Assembly: GCA_949128115.1 (NCBI GenBank)
Contig: OX421962.1
Location: 10,076,262 to 10,140,261, forward strand
From: Anaspis maculata
Taxonomy: Eukaryota > Arthropoda > Insecta > Coleoptera > Scraptiidae
Direction: 5' to 3'
Length of the DNA stretch: 64,000 bases
Shown here: positions 61,330-64,000 of the stretch, one piece after another
How positions within the stretch are numbered: position 1 is the first letter of the stretch
Layout of the letters: each line of letters begins with the position of its first letter
The notes under the pieces: model-generated
Databases searched by the model: none
The model's input: the letters and a program-made list of their open reading frames with translations, nothing else
Told to the model about the DNA's origin: nothing
Translations under genes and position numbers: made by a program

Positions 61330-64000
61330 GAGAAATGAACGCGTCTAAACGAGAGAATAAGAAAAGTAACGCGTCCAAACGAGAAAAGTAACGCGTCCAA
61401 ACGAGAAAATAAACGCATCCAAACGAGAAAAGTAACGCGTCCAAACGAGAAAATAAACGCGTTCGAACGAGGAAAGTAACGCGTTCGAACGAGGAAAGTA
61501 ACGCGTTCGAACGAGAAGTAAAGTATCCCGTTCGAATGAGGAAAGTAACGCGTTGGAACGAGAGAAGTAAGGCGTTCGAACGAGATATAAAGTAAGGCGT
61601 TCGGACGAGAGGTAACTGCTTCGAACGAGAGAAGTAACACGTTCGGATGAGAAGTAGAGTAACGCCTTCAAACGAGAAATCTAACGCCTTCGAACGAGGA
61701 ACGAGCAAAGTAACGCGTTCGAACTAGACAAGTACCTAATGCGTTCAAATAAGGTAAGTAACGCGTACGAACGAGAAGTGACGTAATGCCTTCGAACGAG
61801 AAGTAAAGTAAAGCGTTCAAAGGAAAAGTAAAGTTACGCGCTCGAACGAGAGGAGCAATGCGTTCAAACGAGAGAAGCAATGCGTCAAACGAGAGAAGCA
61901 ATGCGTCAAACGAGAGAAGCAATGCGTCAAACGAGAGAAGCAATGCGTCAAACGGGAGAAGCAATGCGTCAAACGAGAGAAGCAATGCGTCCCAACGAGA
62001 GGAGTAACGCGTTCAAACGAGAGATGTAACGCGTTCGAACGAGAGGAGTAATGTGTTCGAACGAGAGATGTAACGCGTTCGAACAAGAAGTAAAGTAACG
62101 CGCTCGATCGAGAGGAGCAGTGCGTTCAAACGAGAGAAGCAATGCGTCAAACGAGATAAGTAACGCGTTCAAACGGGAGAAGTAACGCGTTCAAACGGGA
62201 GAAGTAACGCGTTCAACCGAGAAGTAAAGGACGCGCTCGAATGAGGAGTAAAGTTACGCACTCGAACGAGAGGAGCAATGCGTTCAAACGAGAGAAGCAA
62301 TGCGTCAAACAAGAGAAGTAATGCGTTCAAACCAGAGAAGTAACGCATTCAAACGAGAGAAGCACCGCGTTTAAACGAGAAAAGTAACGCGTTGGAACGA
62401 GAAGTAAAGGACGCGCTGAAGGAGAAGTAAAGTTACGCGCTTGAACGAGAGGAGCAATGCGTTCAAACAAGAGAAGCAATGCGTTCCAACGAGAGAAGTA
62501 ACGCGTTCAAACAAGAGATGTAACGCGTTCGAGCGAGACAAGTAATGTGTTCGAACGAGAGATGTAACGCGTTCGAACAAGAAGTAAAGTAACGCGCTCG
62601 ATTGAGAGGAGTAGTGCGTTCAAACGAGAGAAGTAACGCGTTCAACCGAGAAGTAAAGGACGCGCTCGAATGAGAAGTAAAGTTACGCACTCGAACGAGA
62701 GGAGCAATGCGTTCAAAAGAGAGGAGCAATGCGTTCAAAAGAGAGAAGCAATGCGTTCAAACGAGAGAAGTAACGCATTCAAACGAGAGAAGTAACGCGT
62801 TCATACGAGAAGTAAAAGACGCGCTCGAAGGAGAAGTAAAGTTACGCGCTCGATCGAGAGGAGTAGTGCGTTCAAACGAGAGAAGCAATGCGTTAAACGA
62901 GAGAAGCAATGCGTCAAACAAGAGAAGTAATGCGTTCAAACCAGAGAAGTAACGCGTTCAAACGAGAGAAGTAACGCGTTCAAACGAGAGAAGTAACGCG
63001 TTCAACCGAGAAGTGAAGGACGCGCTCGAATGAGAAGTAAAGTTACGCACTCGAACGAGAGGAGCAATGCGTTCAAAAGAGAGAAGTAATGCGTTCAAAT
63101 GAGAGAAGCAATGCGTTCAAACAAGAGAAGTAACGCATTCAAACGAGAGAAGTAACGCGTTCATATGAGAAGTAAAAGACACGCTCGAAGGAAGAGGAGT
63201 TGAACGCATTGCGTTTAAAAGACAGAAGTAACGCGATCGAACGAGAGATGTAACGTGTTCAAAGTAGTTCAAACGAGAAAAGTAACGCGTTCGAACGAGA
63301 AGTTAAGTAAAGCATTCAAACGAGAGAAGTAACGCGTTCAAACGAGACAAGCAACGCGTTCGAACGAGAGAGCTCAACGATAGAAGTAACACGATCGAAC
63401 GAGAAGTAACGCGTTCGAATGAGAACTAACGCGTTCGAACGAGAACTAACGCGTTGAACGAGAACTAACGCGTTCGAACAAGAACTAACGCGTTCGAACG
63501 AGAACGAATGCGTTCGAACGAGATTTAACGTGATCAAACGAGGCAATCAATGCGTTCAAGGAGAGTAGCAATGCGTTCAAACGAGAGAACTGAACGAGTG
63601 TACACGAAAGAGACGCGTTTGAAGGAGGGAAGTAACGCGTTCGGACGAGGGAAGTAACGCGTTCGAACGAGAAGTAAAGTAATGCATTCAAACGAGAGAA
63701 GTAACGCGTTCAAACGAAGGAACCAACCGATAGAATCAACACGATCGAACGAGAAGTAAAGTAATGCGTTTGAACGAGAGAACTAACGCGTTCGAACGAG
63801 AGAGCTAACGCGTTCGAAAGAGAAAAGTAACGCCTTGGAACGAGAGAATCAATGCGTTCAAACAAGAGGACAACGAGTGTAAACGAAGAGTTAACGCGAT
63901 CGAACGAGAAGTAAAGTAATGCGTTCGAACGAGAGAACGAACGGAAAAGCAAATAACTTGTTCGTGGTTTTGAACAAGATAAGTAACGCCCTCAAACGAG
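61330..64000 (-). repeat. CpG-rich satellite, about 22-bp unit
   Basis: More than 100 copies of a unit close to AAGTAACGCGTTCGAACGAG plus AG, running off the window. Variants are a 21-bp form (AATGCGTCAAACGAGAGAAGC, six near-identical copies at 61870-61985) and an AAAGTTACGCGCTCGAACGAG form that recurs at about 61826, 62252, 62428, 62676, 62838 and 63036, showing a higher-order pattern. Each unit carries up to four CpG and the palindromes ACGCGT and CGTTCGAACG. All frames on the minus strand give Leu/Ser/Arg repeats (LLLSFERVTSLVRTRYFS-like); these are by-products. Confidence 0.97.

Noticed and set aside
61209..62000. Long minus-strand frames of 105-150 codons rich in Leu, Ser, Arg
   Set aside because: They are produced by the 22-bp satellite in several frames at once; no start context or non-repeat coding sequence.
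1..64000. CRISPR arrays or bacterial operons
   Set aside because: Repeat arrays here are continuous or degenerate without unique spacers of constant length, and genes are split by introns; the DNA is eukaryotic.

Overview
The window looks like nuclear DNA of an arthropod, most likely an insect. It has one host gene with very long introns and canonical GT/AG splice sites. Around it is a dense, AT-rich layer of transposon debris typical of insects (Jockey-like and RTE-like LINEs, Ty3/Gypsy, Tc1, mariner), many long inverted-repeat (foldback) elements, tRNA-derived SINE heads and several kinds of minisatellite. No bacterial operons, CRISPR arrays or viral genomes were seen. The species cannot be named from the sequence alone.

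Host genes. The main gene is a PLD3/PLD4-type phospholipase D family protein on the + strand. It runs from about 14.9 kb to 60.65 kb in nine coding exons (14894-15256, 35652-35749, 35911-36078, 42784-42964, 58972-59229, 59338-59406, 59560-59691, 59759-60064, 60372-60647). All splice phases agree and give 616 residues: a long cytoplasmic N-terminus, one signal-anchor helix and two HKD catalytic motifs. A small two-exon gene at 5348-5598 predicts a 61-residue single-pass membrane protein that I do not recognise. Two weaker small coding candidates lie at 3505-3639 and 4443-4646.

Layout. 1-14.7 kb: small-gene region, a Gypsy solo LTR (3878-4398), decayed Gypsy RT and Tc1 transposase, and a TA-flanked 2.75 kb element with a nested foldback and a mariner fragment. 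14.9-35.6 kb: first PLD intron, with degenerate arrays that form a higher-order repeat (16.3-24.7 kb) interrupted by a 1.9 kb foldback, then a chain of inverted-repeat elements. 35.6-43 kb: exons 2-4, with foldbacks and a broken Jockey-like RT between exons 3 and 4. 43-58.9 kb: fourth PLD intron, with short-period minisatellites, a 5'-truncated LINE flanked by a 76-bp target duplication, a run of adjacent foldbacks, and a TIR element holding LINE pieces on both strands. 58.97-60.65 kb: compact 3' exons encoding both HKD motifs. 61.3-64 kb: a CpG-rich, roughly 22-bp satellite that runs off the window end.

The strongest unusual signals are structural. (1) A composite foldback (33211-35070) has an exact 8-bp target duplication, but its left end has been replaced by a smaller element whose full copy sits at 41460-41715, also with an 8-bp duplication and with an empty site visible in the opposite arm of its host foldback. 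(2) A foldback (17334-19218) split a repeat array without any target duplication, judged against neighbouring empty repeat units. (3) A family with ends TA-CAGGGTG repeatedly sits at the centre of other palindromic elements.
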